Positions 10,607 through 23,538 of a stretch of 64,000 nt of DNA are shown here, in pieces. Both the position numbers and the translations under genes were made by a program. The notes beneath the pieces are model-generated. The model did not search any database, was not told the DNA's origin, and saw only the letters and a program-made list of their open reading frames with translations. The first letter of the stretch is position 1. Each line of letters opens with the position of its first letter. Origin of the DNA: Xylocopa sonorina (taxonomy: Eukaryota > Arthropoda > Insecta > Hymenoptera > Apidae); contig NW_027490167.1 in the NCBI RefSeq assembly GCF_050948175.1, positions 1,054,001 to 1,118,000 on the forward strand. The letters run 5' to 3'.

Positions 10607-13600
10607 CTCTTGTCTGTGGAGCGTGTGTCGGACTGCTGGGCCCGTTTCGTGGTTCCACTGGTTGACTGTCGCAGGGGTTGGAGGCTCTCTCCTGATTCAT
10701 CCCGGCGAGGGTGGATGACCGCTGGACCGCGGTTGATGCTTCTCGTTGACTTGTTCATTCCACTTTGTTCACTTTCGCTTTCAGCGTCTTTTACACTATA
10801 TTCACTGACTACAGTTCCAGTTTTTCTTATTTTTAACTCATTCGCATTCACACTGTGCATACCTTGCATTCGTTTACATAGCTTAATTTTGTTCGTGTGT
10901 ACGATTTTATGTCGACCCTTTACATTTAACTTTACGTTGCAGTTGCCTAAAATTTCGAGTATTCGGTAGGGTCCTGAATACTGAGCTTGGAATTTATGCT
11001 TATTTGGTTCCTTTAAAAGGTACACCCACTGTCCTACCTCGAAATTTTTGACATTGACTTTGCGGTCGTAATAGAATTTCGATCTGCGTTTGGCGTTATC
11101 TAAATTATCTTTGGCGAGCTCCTGCGATTTGGAAATTCTTTCGTTGAGTTGAATGAGATAGTCGTTGTATGTCTCATTTTCGGTGTTGTCTTGAAAAGGA
11201 GTGGCTGATGGCGTTCTAGCTATTCTACCGAACACTAGTTCGTGAGGGGTGTATAACGTACCCTCGTGTACGCTGGTGTTGTATGCGAACATCGCGTACG
11301 GTAACCATTTCTCCCATTCGTTACTCGACTCGATATAGTGTTTCAGATACTCGGCCAAGACGTGGTGAGATCTTTCGACGGACCCGTTCGTTTGCGGATG
11401 GAATGCGGTGGACTTGTACTGCTTGATTCTGAATTTGATAGCGATGGCTTTTATCAGGCTATTTATAAAATTGGAGCCCTGATCTGTCAGTATGCCCTTG
11501 GGGCATCCGAACTTACAGATAAACTCTCGAATCAATGCATCCGCAATGTCTACGGCCGTGGTGGTTTTAAGGGGAATTGCGACGGAGAATTTTGTTAGTA
11601 GGTCTTGGATTGTTAATATGTTTGTGAAACCATCTGGTGTTTCGGGAAGAGGACCCATAACGTCCATCGAGATTTTGTCAAAAGCCCTGCCGGGGGTATC
11701 GGTTAGAGTGAGAGGTTGTCTCGTTTTTACTCTGACCAGTTTTTCCGTTTGGCAGCTTTTGCATTTGCCGATGTATTCTTGGATTTGCAACTTCATATTG
11801 GGCCAAAAGTATTGTTGCCTAATACGAGTGTATGTTTTATTCACACCCTTGTGGCCTCCCACAGGTGTGTCGTGGTTCTCCTGTATTATTTTCAGTCTAT
11901 CTTGGACTGGCGGAGTTCGAATCAGCCCCTGACAGACCGTTATTTGAACGTTCGATTCGTAAAATAGGTCCTCGAGGATTTTTCGGATTCGGGACCATGG
12001 AATAGAATCAAGGGAGATCTGTGCGATACTGAATGTTGTTAACTGGAGTTCGTTTACGACGTCGTATAGTGATCGAAATGCTTCGACCGTGGTTTGGAAA
12101 TCGACTGATCGGCTTGGATGTTCCACGATCGGAAGCTGGATTTGGTACTCGTTTTCTATTTTCACAACTTTGGATCTGGAAAGGACGATGTTTTCGTTGG
12201 GAAGGAATTGTCCGGTTTTTTCGAGTTCTTGGGCACCCGCGTCGTAAGGGTGTCCTGACTGCGTGACGAAAATGACAATATTGTCTCGTCTGGTTGACAG
12301 TGAGTCGCGACTGTATTTAAACAAAGGCTCTCGCCTGATGTATTCATTCGGTGCAGGGACATAGATTTCGGGATTATCGGTTGTGTGCGGAGTTGACGAG
12401 GTGTCGGTAAGTGAGGGAGCGTCGGGCGTCGGTACGTCGGTTCCCGACGTTACCGGTGTAGGAGGAGGAGCTGGAGTGGTGTATTTCCTTCGAACTTCCG
12501 GGGAGACATCGAAGATGTCATCCTCCGAATCAAGTGCGTGGGAAAGCGGGAAAACTCGGGCGGGATTCCGCGATAGTGCGTCCGCATTGAGGTTGGTTTT
12601 GCCGCTTTTGTATACCATCTCATAATCAAATTCAGCAAGCTTAAGCCTCCAACGAACGAGTCTACTGGATGGATCTTTGACCGAGTTCATCCACACTAAC
12701 GGCCGATGGTCGGTAACGAGTTTGAACTGGTTACCGTAGATGTATGGCCGGAAATAGTGGACGGCGTAGACGATCGCCAGACACTCCTTCTCGATCGTAG
12801 AATAATTTCGCTCCGCAGTATTGAGTAATCGCGACGTGTACGCGATCGGCAGATCGCGAACTATCGGGCCTTGACTGAGAATAGCGCCGATCGCTTCGGC
12901 AGATGCATCGGTGGTTATAACGAACGGCTGCTTAAAGTTCGGATATTGGAGTATAGGAGCCTCGCACAGGCAATCGCGAAGTTGTACAAATGAGTTTTCT
13001 TGATCGTTGCGCCACACGAAAGGCGCGTCCTTTTTTAACAGATTGGTCAGAGGTTTAGCGATACGCGAGAAATTAGCAATGAAACGCCTGTAATATCCCG
13101 CAAGACCGAGGAATTGTTTAATTTGTTTGGCGTTCTGTGGACGTGGAAAATTTTTCACCGCGCTTATTTTCGCGGGGTCCGGTTTTACCCCGTGCTCGCT
13201 GATAATGTGGCCTAAATAGCTAACCTCTCTTCGCAGGAATTCGCACTTATCAGGTTGCAAAACTAGGTTGGCTTCCTTGAGCCTTTTTGTTAATTTTTCA
13301 AATTTTACTCGGTGCTCCTGCAGAGAGCTGGCGTAGATCACGATATCATCGAGGTAGACGAATACCTCGTTCCCCTGGAGGCCGGAGAGGACGTTGTCCA
13401 TCAGCCTCTGGAACGTCGCGGGCGCGTTTTTCAACCCGAAGGGCATTCTTTTGAACTCATAGTGCCCGTGAGGCGTAGAAAAAGCGGTTTTCGGAGCGTC
13501 GGCGGGTTCCATAGGGATCTGATGGAACCCGCTCGCGAGATCGAAAGTACTGAAGTATTTCGCGCTACCGAGCTGATCGAGAATCTCCGTGATGCAAGGG

Positions 13601-15067
13601 AGGGGGTACGCGTCGGCGACAGACTTCTCGTTCAGAGCTCGGTAGTCGATAACGACGCGCCACTGTTTATTGCCCAAGGAATCAGGCTTCTTGGGCACTA
13701 CCCACAGTGGTGAATTATAAGGCGATTTGGACGGAGAGATGACATCGTTTTGTAAAAAGTGTTCGACTTGACGGCGAATTTCCTCCTTATGTGCCGGGGG
13801 AAAGCGATATTGCTTCACGTTGACGGGTCGGTCGTCAACGGTTGGTATTTTATGCGTGGTGGCCGAAGTGTGTCCTAATTTGTCGCCTTGGATATGGAAG
13901 AGATGCTGCGAGCTTTCGACGAGGCGGATGACATGTTCTTTTTCCTCCTTATTGAGGTGATCGAGACGAAGGAGACTGAGTATACGGTCCACGCGAGATT
14001 GCGGAGAGTCGGCGGTTTGCGGTGATAGCGGAGATTTCGATTTTGCATCTCGCTTTACATTGGTTTTTACCGCTTGCGCGTAGGAAATTCGGTGCTTGTT
14101 TATTACTTTGCACCGAGAAGGAGGAAGCTCGCGTGTCGAATACGATGTCTGATTTGAAATAGAAGTAGAAATTTCCCTTTTGTGGGAAGAGCCGATCGGT
14201 GCGGCGGATACAGCGTATTTTTTCGAATTGGAAAAAATTGGAAACAGAGAGGGACTGCCCTCCTCGTGGAGGGGAGTCATAATTTGAGCCGGTTCGAGTT
14301 TTACGTCTGGCAATGCGATTTTGATCGTGCGATCTGATGAATTTATTATTCTTGTAATCGCCTTGCCATGGACCACTCTGACTAGGGCGTTCCGAAAAAT
14401 ATTCCCGGTGCTAAATTAATTCTCGGAATTATTCCTTCTGGGATATCGGAGTTTATCACGCGAACCTTTATTCCGACATTTGATCGCGGAGGAATCGAGA
14501 TCTGATCTCTTTGCTTCGAAGAAACGGCCTTCTTATCCGTTCTGGGTTTAGATTTCGCCGGTGCATCGCGTTTCGGAGGGGGCGATGATTGCGGCGGCGT
14601 CGGAGGAGAAATAGATTTAGTGCGCGACGTTTGTTTATTTTTCGCTGGTAAGTGAGGAGCGGTCTCCGGGCGCGACGACGGTTCTTCGGTTGGCTCGACA
14701 TCCTCTACGAAAGGGATTTTCTGCCCGTTCCATTTGATAAATTTCTTAAGGAAGGAAATTTCCGCGTCCTTACAAAAGCCCGAGCCGAGGATTCCGTTAG
14801 GCTTTAAGGGAAAATTGTCCTCGACTACATTGAAGGGGACGACGCGGTCGAAGATTACCAGGTTCACCGTCCCTAAGGTGGCTGTTTTGCCGTCGGTTAC
14901 ACCCGTTATAATCACTATTTCCGAAGAGTCGATTCGCGCGGAGGATTTTAATGCCGATCGTTTGATAATGTTTATCTCTGCCCCGGTGTCTATCATAAAT
15001 CGGGTTGGACAGATTAAATGATCGGATTTAATTATCACGGTAGGCGTGCTTGCTTTCCCGGTGATAT

Positions 15068-16399
15068 TTATTGCGGCGTTTCTCCTACTTCCTCGTCGGA
15101 ATTGTTCGCTGCGAGAGTTCGTATTTGCGGTAGGGCCTCGCGACCTGTCTCGCGGCGGGTACGGAGGCCACCGTCGTTTCCCGAGTCCCTGTTCAAATTG
15201 TTATTATATCTTCTCTTACGGCATTCGTCTATGCTGTGCCCCGGGTTTTTACAATATTTGCAAAATTTTTGCGCGTCCCTGTCTAAAATTTGTCGCGGCT
15301 GTTCGTAGGACGGGCGTTGAGCGGGAAGCGGTGCGTCCCTGGGACGCAGGTATGGGTCTCGATATTCCCGTGATCGGTATTGAGGTACGGTTCTGAGCCG
15401 ACATTCGGTCGCGTAATGTCCCGTGTTGTTGCATTTACTGCAGATAATGTCTACGAGTTTTTCGCAAGATTCCGCGCGTGGTCGCGTTTTGCCTAGACGT
15501 TGTAAGTCGCGTTCGTGAATTTGAAAGAGTTCGCGTGCTCTTGTGAAAATTTGCTGCAGGGTGTTGTATGGATCTATCGGCATCTGAATTCTTATTTCGG
15601 GAATAAGTCCGTCCCTGAAGCACTGTGACGCGAGTTTGTTTACGCTTTCTAAGGACTCTTGGGGATCGCGACGCGCGAGTCTGTCGCAGTCAATTATGGC
15701 TGTCTTCAGGTCCTTTACCCGTCCAATATAATCTAAAATGTGCTCGTTGGCACGCATGTATATATTGGTGAGTTCGCCCCTGTAGTGATCGGCGGATTTC
15801 ACGGGTCCGAACGAACATCGAAGAATATCAGTTAATTCCAGAATCGTCTGGCACGGCTCGTCCTCTAACGCGGCATAAGCGCGGCCCTTCAATTTGCCCT
15901 TCAGAAGGCGCGTAAACGTGCGCTCGCACCCGTTCGGAATTAGTTCGTAAGCCCGTTTGCAAGCCCGCGTAAATTGGAGTACCGGAATATTTCGTCCGTC
16001 GAACGTCGGTACGGCTTCAAGCGCTTGCTTGAGCGAAAGCTCGTCATGTTGCGGGTTGGTTACGGCGGATATTTGACTCGAACCTTGTGCGGAAATCGGG
16101 TCTATACGCGGAATTTCCAACGGCATTGTATCGTCGCGTGCTAGATCTGGAGTTCGGCGGATAGCTTCAATTTCGCGACGGAGCATTTCAACTTGTTGAA
16201 GCAAGGTCACCGTAGTTGGATCGGTCGATTCTACGTTTTTCGCCGATGTGCCTGCTTGCGCGGTATCTTGAGTAAGCTCGCCGAGAGCGTCTTGAAAATC
16301 TAATGCCCTATTTGTGCGTTTATCGCGATCAGTTTCGTGCATCGCGGCGGCCCGTTGCGCTTGCTGGCGCGTTTTGGTCGGTGGAGTTCTCGTTGCCAT
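15068..16399 (-). CDS. gag: Gag polyprotein, 443 aa
   Basis: Intact copy of the family 1 Gag with the same capsid region and two CCHC knuckles (start residues 320 and 380). It carries copy-specific changes: Met for Val in DDTVPL, Arg for Gln in FDGQN, and Cys for Arg in the ESREK stretch just before the first knuckle. The extra Cys is 8 residues from the first zinc-binding Cys. Gag could still form particles although Pol from this copy cannot be complete. Confidence 0.94.
   Translation of the reverse strand: MATRTPPTKTRQQAQRAAAMHETDRDKRTNRALDFQDALGELTQDTAQAGTSAKNVESTDPTTVTLLQQVEMLRREIEAIRRTPDLARDDTMPLEIPRIDPISAQGSSQISAVTNPQHDELSLKQALEAVPTFDGRNIPVLQFTRACKRAYELIPNGCERTFTRLLKGKLKGRAYAALEDEPCQTILELTDILRCSFGPVKSADHYRGELTNIYMRANEHILDYIGRVKDLKTAIIDCDRLARRDPQESLESVNKLASQCFRDGLIPEIRIQMPIDPYNTLQQIFTRARELFQIHERDLQRLGKTRPRAESCEKLVDIICSKCNNTGHYATECRLRTVPQYRSREYRDPYLRPRDAPLPAQRPSYEQPRQILDRDAQKFCKYCKNPGHSIDECRKRRYNNNLNRDSGNDGGLRTRRETGREALPQIRTLAANNSDEEVGETPQ
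15134..15182 (-). other. -1 frameshift signal, gag to pol
   Basis: GGGAAAC at 15176-15182 (minus), in gag phase, 6-nt spacer, then the GGCCT/AGGCC stem with inner CGCGA/TCGCG hairpin. Same sequence as Elements 1 and 4. Confidence 0.85.
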
Positions 16400-16450
16400 G
16401 GCTTGTTTCGCGGTCTCGGACGGCAGAATTTCCGTGGAGAACGCGTGGCT

Positions 16451-16468
16451 ATCCCACCGCTGTCACCA
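16451..16468 (-). other. Primer binding site (tRNA-Leu type)
   Basis: Same 18 nt as in Element 1 (TGGTGACAGCGGTGGGAT, minus strand), 13 nt inside the 5' LTR. Confidence 0.85.
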
Positions 16469-16615
16469 AAAATATCTTTCGTGTCACGTCCCGAGGTGCG
16501 TTTGCGCTCGATCCGATGGCACGATTCGTTGCCTTTCCCGAAAAACCTACGCGAATTGCGCTGGGGCCGGGTTCGTTGGCGGTCGGAACTCGATCTAACC
16601 AAAATTACGCCTAAC

Positions 16616-16621
16616 ACTTAC
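16616..16621 (-). other. Candidate 5' splice site after the leader ORF
   Basis: GAAAG|GTAAGTG on the minus strand, 14 nt past the leader ORF stop, between the presumed promoter and gag. Confidence 0.5.
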
Positions 16622-16635
16622 CTTTCGACGTCTTC

Positions 16636-16965
16636 TTAATACTGTTTCGCCTCTCGTTCCAGGTATCTGTGGCGCCGTGGATCCGTGACCGGAATAGCAG
16701 CGGCGTACGGCTGGATCGGCGGAGCGTCGACGGGAATGAGTCTCCAGGCAGGCGAGCTACGGCTGGAGGAAACTGGCGCTGGAACCGGGCGATCCTGGAT
16801 TCGAATTGGACGTACGGCTGCGAAGACCTCCTTCGCAGGAACGGAAACAGCGTTGCAGACGTATGGATGTCCGGAAGTACAACTCGCGTATTCGCGAATG
16901 AGACGGCGTAGATATTCTTTCCTACCCGCGCGTCGTGTACGCCTTTTCGGAGGCTCGGGATTCAT
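16636..16965 (-). CDS. LTR-encoded leader ORF (109 aa, function unknown)
   Basis: Same protein as at 5402-5731. In this 5' LTR it lies between the promoter-like block and gag, so it would be the first ORF of the element transcript. Basic N-terminus, proline-rich C-terminus, no recognised domain. Confidence 0.5.
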   Translation of the reverse strand: MNPEPPKRRTRRAGRKEYLRRLIREYASCTSGHPYVCNAVSVPAKEVFAAVRPIRIQDRPVPAPVSSSRSSPAWRLIPVDAPPIQPYAAAIPVTDPRRHRYLEREAKQY

Positions 16966-17232
16966 CAAAGGCGCTTGCACTAGGACGGAATACGGCTCGG
17001 CCAAGCGATGGTGCGCTCTGGCTTACCGAGGTCGATCCTTGTTCAAGATACCTTGGATACGATAGGAATGCAGCGAGAGCAGTCGAGCGTTGGTGCGCTC
17101 AAAGACTGTCCAGCGTACAGAGCTGTCGCAGATGAATCGTGTGAATTGAATAAGAATCGCGAGCGTACACGTGGAATAGAATTTAAGGAGCTTGTATTCG
17201 AATAAAGAGACTTGGATTTGGTAAAACAAGAG

Positions 17233-17243
17233 TATATTCTATA
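17233..17243 (-). promoter_or_regulatory. Candidate TATA-like promoter element in LTR
   Basis: TATAGAATATA on the minus strand in the AT-rich block of the LTR; counterpart of 5999-6009. Confidence 0.35.
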
Positions 17244-17963
17244 ATATAACTATCCTACTACACTTTACTAAGTCTAAGTTATCAACTAACGATATAATAT
17301 GAAATGGAAATAGTAATAAGTTATAATAAGGACTCCGCTAAGGGAGATGCGATAGAGTCGGCTGCATGAGAGCTGATAGCTCGTGGCAGGGGAGCGTATT
17401 GCTCGGAGGTTGAGATTAGAACCGTCTCGGAGATCGGACTCCAAGGAACTCCTCTCTCGGTCGCGCGTCCGCGACCTCCTCGGGTTGCGTGGCGCGCGAG
17501 TCGCTGGGCCCCGTGAGTGGGGCGTACGATCGGAGTGGGGCGGCCACTCGGAGTGGGGTGCGGCTCGCGTTCAGCGTGAGCCGCGAGCGTCGAGTGCGCG
17601 CGGGCGCGCATCGCAGCTTATATTCTATACGACTTAGAAATTATGATTGTACAAATATCTGCTTATATTTAGGTGTGTGTTGGGTTGTGTATGTACATGA
17701 TTCGTGTAGAGTGCTTAATCTAGAATCGCGTGTATGAAAAGTAAGCGTACGGTTGTGTGATCGCAGGTGATCGGGATTCGTACGCGGGGAGGTATTCCTC
17801 ATCCTCGTAGCGTTGTCTCCTCGTCTCGGGGCGTCGAATCGTCGTGCGGCCCGTGTACGGGGGATGCTGATACAGGTGCTGGCGGGAGAGCGGTGTCCCG
17901 GTTGCGGATGCTGCGGATGCTGGTTGGCGCCAGAGGGTGGCAGGCGGTGCGCCTGACGTCACA

Positions 17964-17967
17964 TTCG
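17964..17967. repeat. Right target-site duplication of Element 2 (TTCG)
   Basis: Matches 9082-9085. An uninterrupted paralogue of the joined flanks is at about 32640-32690. Confidence 0.95.
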
Positions 17968-20900
17968 ATACGTAGACTCCTGCAATCGCTATTTCCTAGC
18001 AAGGAAGTGTCGCTTTTAGAATCATATGAAGCATAGACGAGGAATACATAACACTTCGCAATGAATATTATATCTTATCATGAATCATAGAAATGAGATG
18101 CAATATCGCGTTTTAAGAAGCATTACAACTCTATTGCTACGATACGTAGATATCTGCAAACGCTATTTCCCAGCAAGGAAGTGTCGCACTTACATTCATT
18201 TGAAATGTATTCGAGGAATACATAACACTTCGCAATGAATATTATATCTTATCATGAATCATAGAAATCAGATGCGATATCGCGTTTTAAGAAGCAATAC
18301 AACTCTAGTGCTACGATACGTAGACATCTGCAAACGTTATTTCCTAGCAAGGAATTGCCGCAATTAGTTTCATTTGAAGTGTATGCGAGGAATACATAAC
18401 ATTTCACAATGAATATTATATCTTATAATGAATCATAGAAATGAGATGCGATATCGCGTTTTAAGGAGCTTTAGAATTCTATTGCTACGATACGTAGATA
18501 TCTGCAAACGCTATTTCCTAGCAAGGAAGTGACGCATTTACATTCATTTGAAGCATAGACGAGGAATACATAACACTTCGCAATGAATATTATATCTTAT
18601 CATGAAACATAGGAATGAGATCGGATATCGCGTTTTAAGAAGCATTACAACTCTATTGCTACGATACGTAGACATCTGCAAACGCTATTTCCTAGCAAGG
18701 AAGTGTCGCATTTACATTCATTTGAAGTGTATGCGAGGAATACATAACACTTCACAATGAATATTATATCTTATCATGAATCATAGAAATGATATGCGAT
18801 ATCGCGTTTTAAGAAGCGTTAGAACACTATTGCTACGATACGGAGACATCTGCAAGTGCTATTTCCTAGCAAGGAAGTGTCGCATTTACATTCATTTGAA
18901 GCGTAGACGAAGAATACATAGTACTACGCAATGAATATTTTATCTTATCATGCGACATAGAAATGAGATGCGATATCGCGTTTTAAGAAGCGTTAGAACA
19001 CTATTGCTACGATACGTAGACATCTGCAAACGCTATTTCCTAGCAAGGAAGTGACGCATTTACATTCATTTGAAGCATAGACGAGGAATACATAACACTT
19101 CGCAATGAATATTACATCTTATCATGAAACATAGAAATGAGATCGGATATCGCGTTTTAAGAAGCATTACAACTCTATTGCTACGATACGTAGACATCTG
19201 CAAGCGCTATTTCCTGGAAAGGAAGTGTCGCTTTTACAATCATATGGAGCATAGACGAGGAATACATAACACTTCGCAATGAATATTATATCTTATCATG
19301 AGCCATAGAAATGAGATGCGATATCGCGTTTTAAGAAGCATTACAACTCTATTGCTACGGTACGTAGATATCTGCAAACGTTATTTCCTAGCAAGGAAGT
19401 GTCGCATTTACATTCTTTTGAAGTGAATACGAGGCATACATGAGACTTCGCAATGAATATTATGTCTTTTCAGTAAACATAAAAATGAGATGCGATATCG
19501 CGTTTTATGAAGCATTACAACTCTATTGCTACGATACTTAGACATCTGCAAACGCTATTTCCTAGCAAGGAAGTGTCGCATTTACAATCATTTGAAGCGT
19601 AGACGACGAATACATAGTACTTCGCAATGAATGTTATATCTTATCATGAAACATAGAAATGAGATCGGGTATCGCGTTTTAAGAAGCATTACAACTCTAT
19701 TGCTACGATACGTAGACATCTGCAAGCGCTATTTCCTGGCAAGGAAGTGTCGGATTTAGATTCATTTGAAGCGTAGTCGACGAATACATAGTACTTCGCA
19801 ATGAATATTATATCTTATCATGAGACATAGAAATGAGATGCGATATCGCGTTTTAAGAAGCATTACAACTCTATTGCTACGATACTTAGACATCTGCAAA
19901 CGCTATTTCCTAGCAAGGAAGTGTCGCATTTACGTTCATTTGAAGTGTATGCAAGGAATACATAACACTTCACAATGAATATTATATCTTATCATGAATC
20001 ATAGAAATGATATGCGATATCGCGTTTTATGAAGCATTACCACTCTATTGCTACGATACTTAGACATCTGCAAACGCTATTTCCTAGCAAGGAAGTGTCG
20101 CATTTACAATCATTTGAAGCGTAGACGACGAATACATAGTACTTCGCAATGAATATTATATCTTATCATGAAACATAGGAATGAGATCGGATATCGCGTT
20201 CTAAGAAGCATTACAACTCTATTGCTACGATACGTAGACATCTGCAAGCGCTATTTCCTGGCAAGGAAGTGTCGCATTTACATTCATTTGAAGCGTAGAC
20301 GAGGAATACATAGTACTTCGCAATGAATATTATATCTTATCATGAGACTTAGAAATGAGATGCGATATCGCGTTTTAAGAAGCATTACAACTCTATTGCT
20401 ACGATACGTAGATATCTGCAAACGTTATTTCCTAGCAAGGAATTGTCGCATTTACTTTCATTTGAAGTGTATGCGAGGAATACATAACACTTCGCAATGA
20501 ATATTATATCTTATAGTGAATCATAGAAATGATATGCGATATCGCGTTTTAAGAAGCGTTAGAACACTATTGCTACGATACGTAGACATCTGCAAACGCT
20601 ATTTCCTAGCAAGGAAGTGACGCATTTACATTCATTTGAAGCATAGACGAGGAATACATAACACTTCGCAATGAATATTATATCTTATCATGAAACATAG
20701 AAATGAGATCGGGTATCGCGTTTTAAGAAGCATTACAACTCTATTGCTACGATACGTAGACATCTGCAAGCGCTATTTCCTGGCAAGGAAGTGTCGCATT
20801 TACATTCATTTGAAGCGTAGACGAGGAATACATAGTACTTCGCAATGAATATTATATCTTATCATGAGACATAGAAATGAGATGCGATATCGCGTTTTAA

Positions 20901-23400
20901 GAAGCATTACAACTCTATTGCTACGATACGTAGATATCTGCAAACGCTATTTCCCAGCAAGGAAGTGTCGCACTTACATTCATTTGAAGTGTATTCGAGG
21001 AATACATAACACTTCGCAATGAATATTATATCTTATCATGAATCATAGAAATGAGATGCGATATCGCGTTTTAAGAAGCATTACAACTCTAGTGCTACGA
21101 TACGTAGACATCTGCAAACGCTATTTCCTAGCAAGGAAGTGTCGCATTTACATTCTTTTGAAGTGAATACGAGGCATACATGAGACTTCGCTATGAATAT
21201 TATATCTTTTCAGTAAACATAGAAATGAGATGCGATATCGCGTTTTATGAAGCATTACAACTCTATTGCTACGATACTTAGACATCTGCAAACGCTATTT
21301 CCCAGCAAGGAAGAGTCGCATTTACATTCATTTGAAGTGTATTCGAGGAATACATAACACTTCGCAATGAATATTATATCTTATCATGAATCATAGAAAT
21401 GAGATGCGATATCGCGTTTTAAGAAGCCTTAGAATTCTATTGCTACGATACTTAGACATCTACATACGCTATTTCCTAGCAAGGAAGTGTCGCATTTACA
21501 TTCATTTGAAGCGTAGACGAGGAATACATAGTACTTCGCAATGAATATTATATCTTATCATGAGACATAGAAATGAGATGCGATATCGCGTTTTATGAAG
21601 CATTACCACTCTATTGCTACGATACTTAGACATCTGCAAACGCTATTTCCTAGCAAGGAAGTGTCGCATTTACAATCATTTGAAGCGTAGACGACGAATA
21701 CATAGTACTTCGCAATGAATATTATATCTTATCATGAGACATAGAAATGAGATGCGATATCGCGTTTTAAGAAGCATTACAACTCTATCGCTACGATACG
21801 TAGATATCTGCAAACGTTATTTCCTAGCAAGGAATTGTCGCATTTACTTTCATTTGAAATGTATGCGAGGAATACATAACACTTCGCAATGAATATTATA
21901 TCTTATCATGAATCATAGAAATGAGATGCGATATCGCGTTTTAAGAAGCCTTAGAATTCTATTGCTAAGATACGTAGGCATCTGCAAGCGCTATTTCCTG
22001 GCAAGGATGTGTCGCATTTAGATTCATTTGAAGCGTAGACGACGAATACATAGTACTTCGCAATGAATATTATATCTTATCATGAGACACAGAAATGAGA
22101 TGCGATATCGCGTTTTAAGAAGCATTACAACTCTATTGCTACGATACGTAGATATCTGCAAACGTTATTTCCTAGCAAGGAAGTGTCGCATTTACATTCT
22201 TTTGAAGTGAATACGAGGCATACATGAGACTTCGCAATGAATATTATATCTTTTCAGTAAACACAGAAATGAGATGCGATATCGCGTTTTATGAAGCATT
22301 ACCACTCTATTGCTACGATACTTAGACATCTGCAAACGCTATTTCCTAGCAAGGAAGTGTCGCATTTACAATCATTTGAAGCGTAGACGACGAATACATA
22401 GTACTTCGCAATGAATATTATATCTTATCATGAAACATAGAAATGTGATCGGATATCGCGTTCTAAGAAGCATTACAACTCTATTGCTACGATACGTAGA
22501 CATCTGCAAGCGCTATTTCCTGGCAAGGAAGTGTCGCATTTACATTCATTTGAAGCGTAGACGAGGAATACATAGTACTTCGCAATGAATATTATATCTT
22601 ATCATGAGACTTAGAAATGAGATGCGATATCGCGTTTTAAGAAGCATTACAACTTTATTGCTACGATACGTAGATATCTGCAAACGTTATTTCCTAGCAA
22701 GGAATTGTCGCATTTACTTTCATTTGAAGTGTATGCGAGGAATACATAACACTTCGCAATGAATATTATATCTTATAGTGAATCATAGAAATGATATGCG
22801 ATATCGCGTTTTAAGAAGCGTTACAACTCTATTGCTGCGATATGTAGACATCGGGAAACGCTATTTCCTAGCAAGGAAGTGTCGCGTTTACATTCATTTG
22901 AAGCATAGAGTAGGAGTTAATAACACTTCGCTTTGAATATTATATCCTATCATGAAACATAGAAATGAGATGCGATATCGCGTTTTAAGAAGCATTACAA
23001 CTCTATTGCTACGATACTTAGACATCTGCAAACGCTATTTCCTAGCAAGGAAGTGCCGCATTTACATTCATTTGAAGCGTAGACGAGGAATACATAGTAC
23101 TTCGCAATGAATATTATATCTTATCATGAATCATAGAAATGAGATGCGATATCGCGTTTCAAGAAGCGTTAGAACACTATTGCTACGATACGTAGACATC
23201 TGCAAACGCTATTTCCTAGCAAGGAAGTGTCGCATTTACATTCTTTTGAAGTGAATACGAGGCATACATGAGACTTCGCAATGAATATTATGTCTTTTCA
23301 GTAAACATAGAAATGAGATGCGATATCGCGTTTTATGAAGCATTACAACTCTATTGCTACGATACGTAGACATCTGCAAACGCTATTTCCTAGCAAGGAA

Positions 23401-23404
23401 GTGT
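23401..23404. repeat. Left target-site duplication of Element 3 (GTGT)
   Basis: GTGT at 23401-23404 matches 32533-32536; joining the flanks gives the normal satellite gcaaggaagtgtcgcattta. Confidence 0.95.
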
Positions 23405-23538
23405 TGTCACGTCCCGAGGTGCGGTTGCGCTCGCAACGGTGGCACAAAGTCGTAACCGTTCCCGAAAATAACGCGAATTGCGTCCGGACCGGGTTCGTTG
23501 GCGTTTCGGACTCGATAAAACGGTAATTAACACTAAAC

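Larger units (their letters stand above)
10324..15176 (-). pseudogene. pol: Pol polyprotein broken by a 1-bp deletion
   Basis: Two open segments replace the single frame of Elements 3 and 4. The first (shift site to 14382) has the protease and proline-rich linker and ends in a short out-of-frame tail (GIFFGTP). The second (14376 to 10324) has reverse transcriptase, RNase H, integrase and the LTR-encoded tail in the normal frame. The cause is loss of one C at about 14392 (gcgttccgaaaa here, gcgttcccgaaaa in Element 1). All catalytic motifs downstream are still present, but a ribosome leaving gag could make only protease and linker. A Gly-to-Val change in the RNase H region (GPIVRD versus GPIGRD) is also specific to this copy. 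An assembly or sequencing error in the C run is the main alternative. Confidence 0.9.
9086..17963 (-). mobile_element. Element 2: Ty3/Gypsy LTR retrotransposon, family 1, pol broken
   Basis: Complete 8878-bp minus-strand element with two 1482-bp LTRs and perfect TTCG target duplications. Internal order is PBS, gag, -1 frameshift site, pol and polypurine tract. It is one base shorter than Element 4 (8879 bp) because of a single deletion in a CCC run at about 14392, which frameshifts pol. Its two LTRs share variants that differ from Elements 1 and 4 (for example ggagcttg in both) and I saw no difference between them. This indicates recent insertion, so the pol lesion is young or the RNA was packaged by proteins from another copy. 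Confidence 0.97.
16482..17963 (-). repeat. 5' LTR of Element 2 (1482 bp)
   Basis: Ends TGTGACGTCA / ACGTGACA on the minus strand, same length as the 3' LTR. It contains the Pol-tail copy (17720-17962), GAGTGGGG repeats, TATA-like block (17233-17243), leader ORF (16636-16965) and splice donor (16616-16621). Confidence 0.96.
17964..23404. repeat. Satellite array 2, 174-bp monomers (about 31 copies)
   Basis: 5441 bp, equal to 31 monomers plus the 47 bases expected from the phases of its two ends, so no net indel. Variant monomers recur: one with TCTTTTCAGTAAAC in place of TCTTATCATGAAAC, and one with cattaccact at 20035, 21601 and 22297 (9 then 4 monomers apart). The first 528 bp (17964-18491) are identical to 32664-33191 in array 3. 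No gene is seen. Confidence 0.97.
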
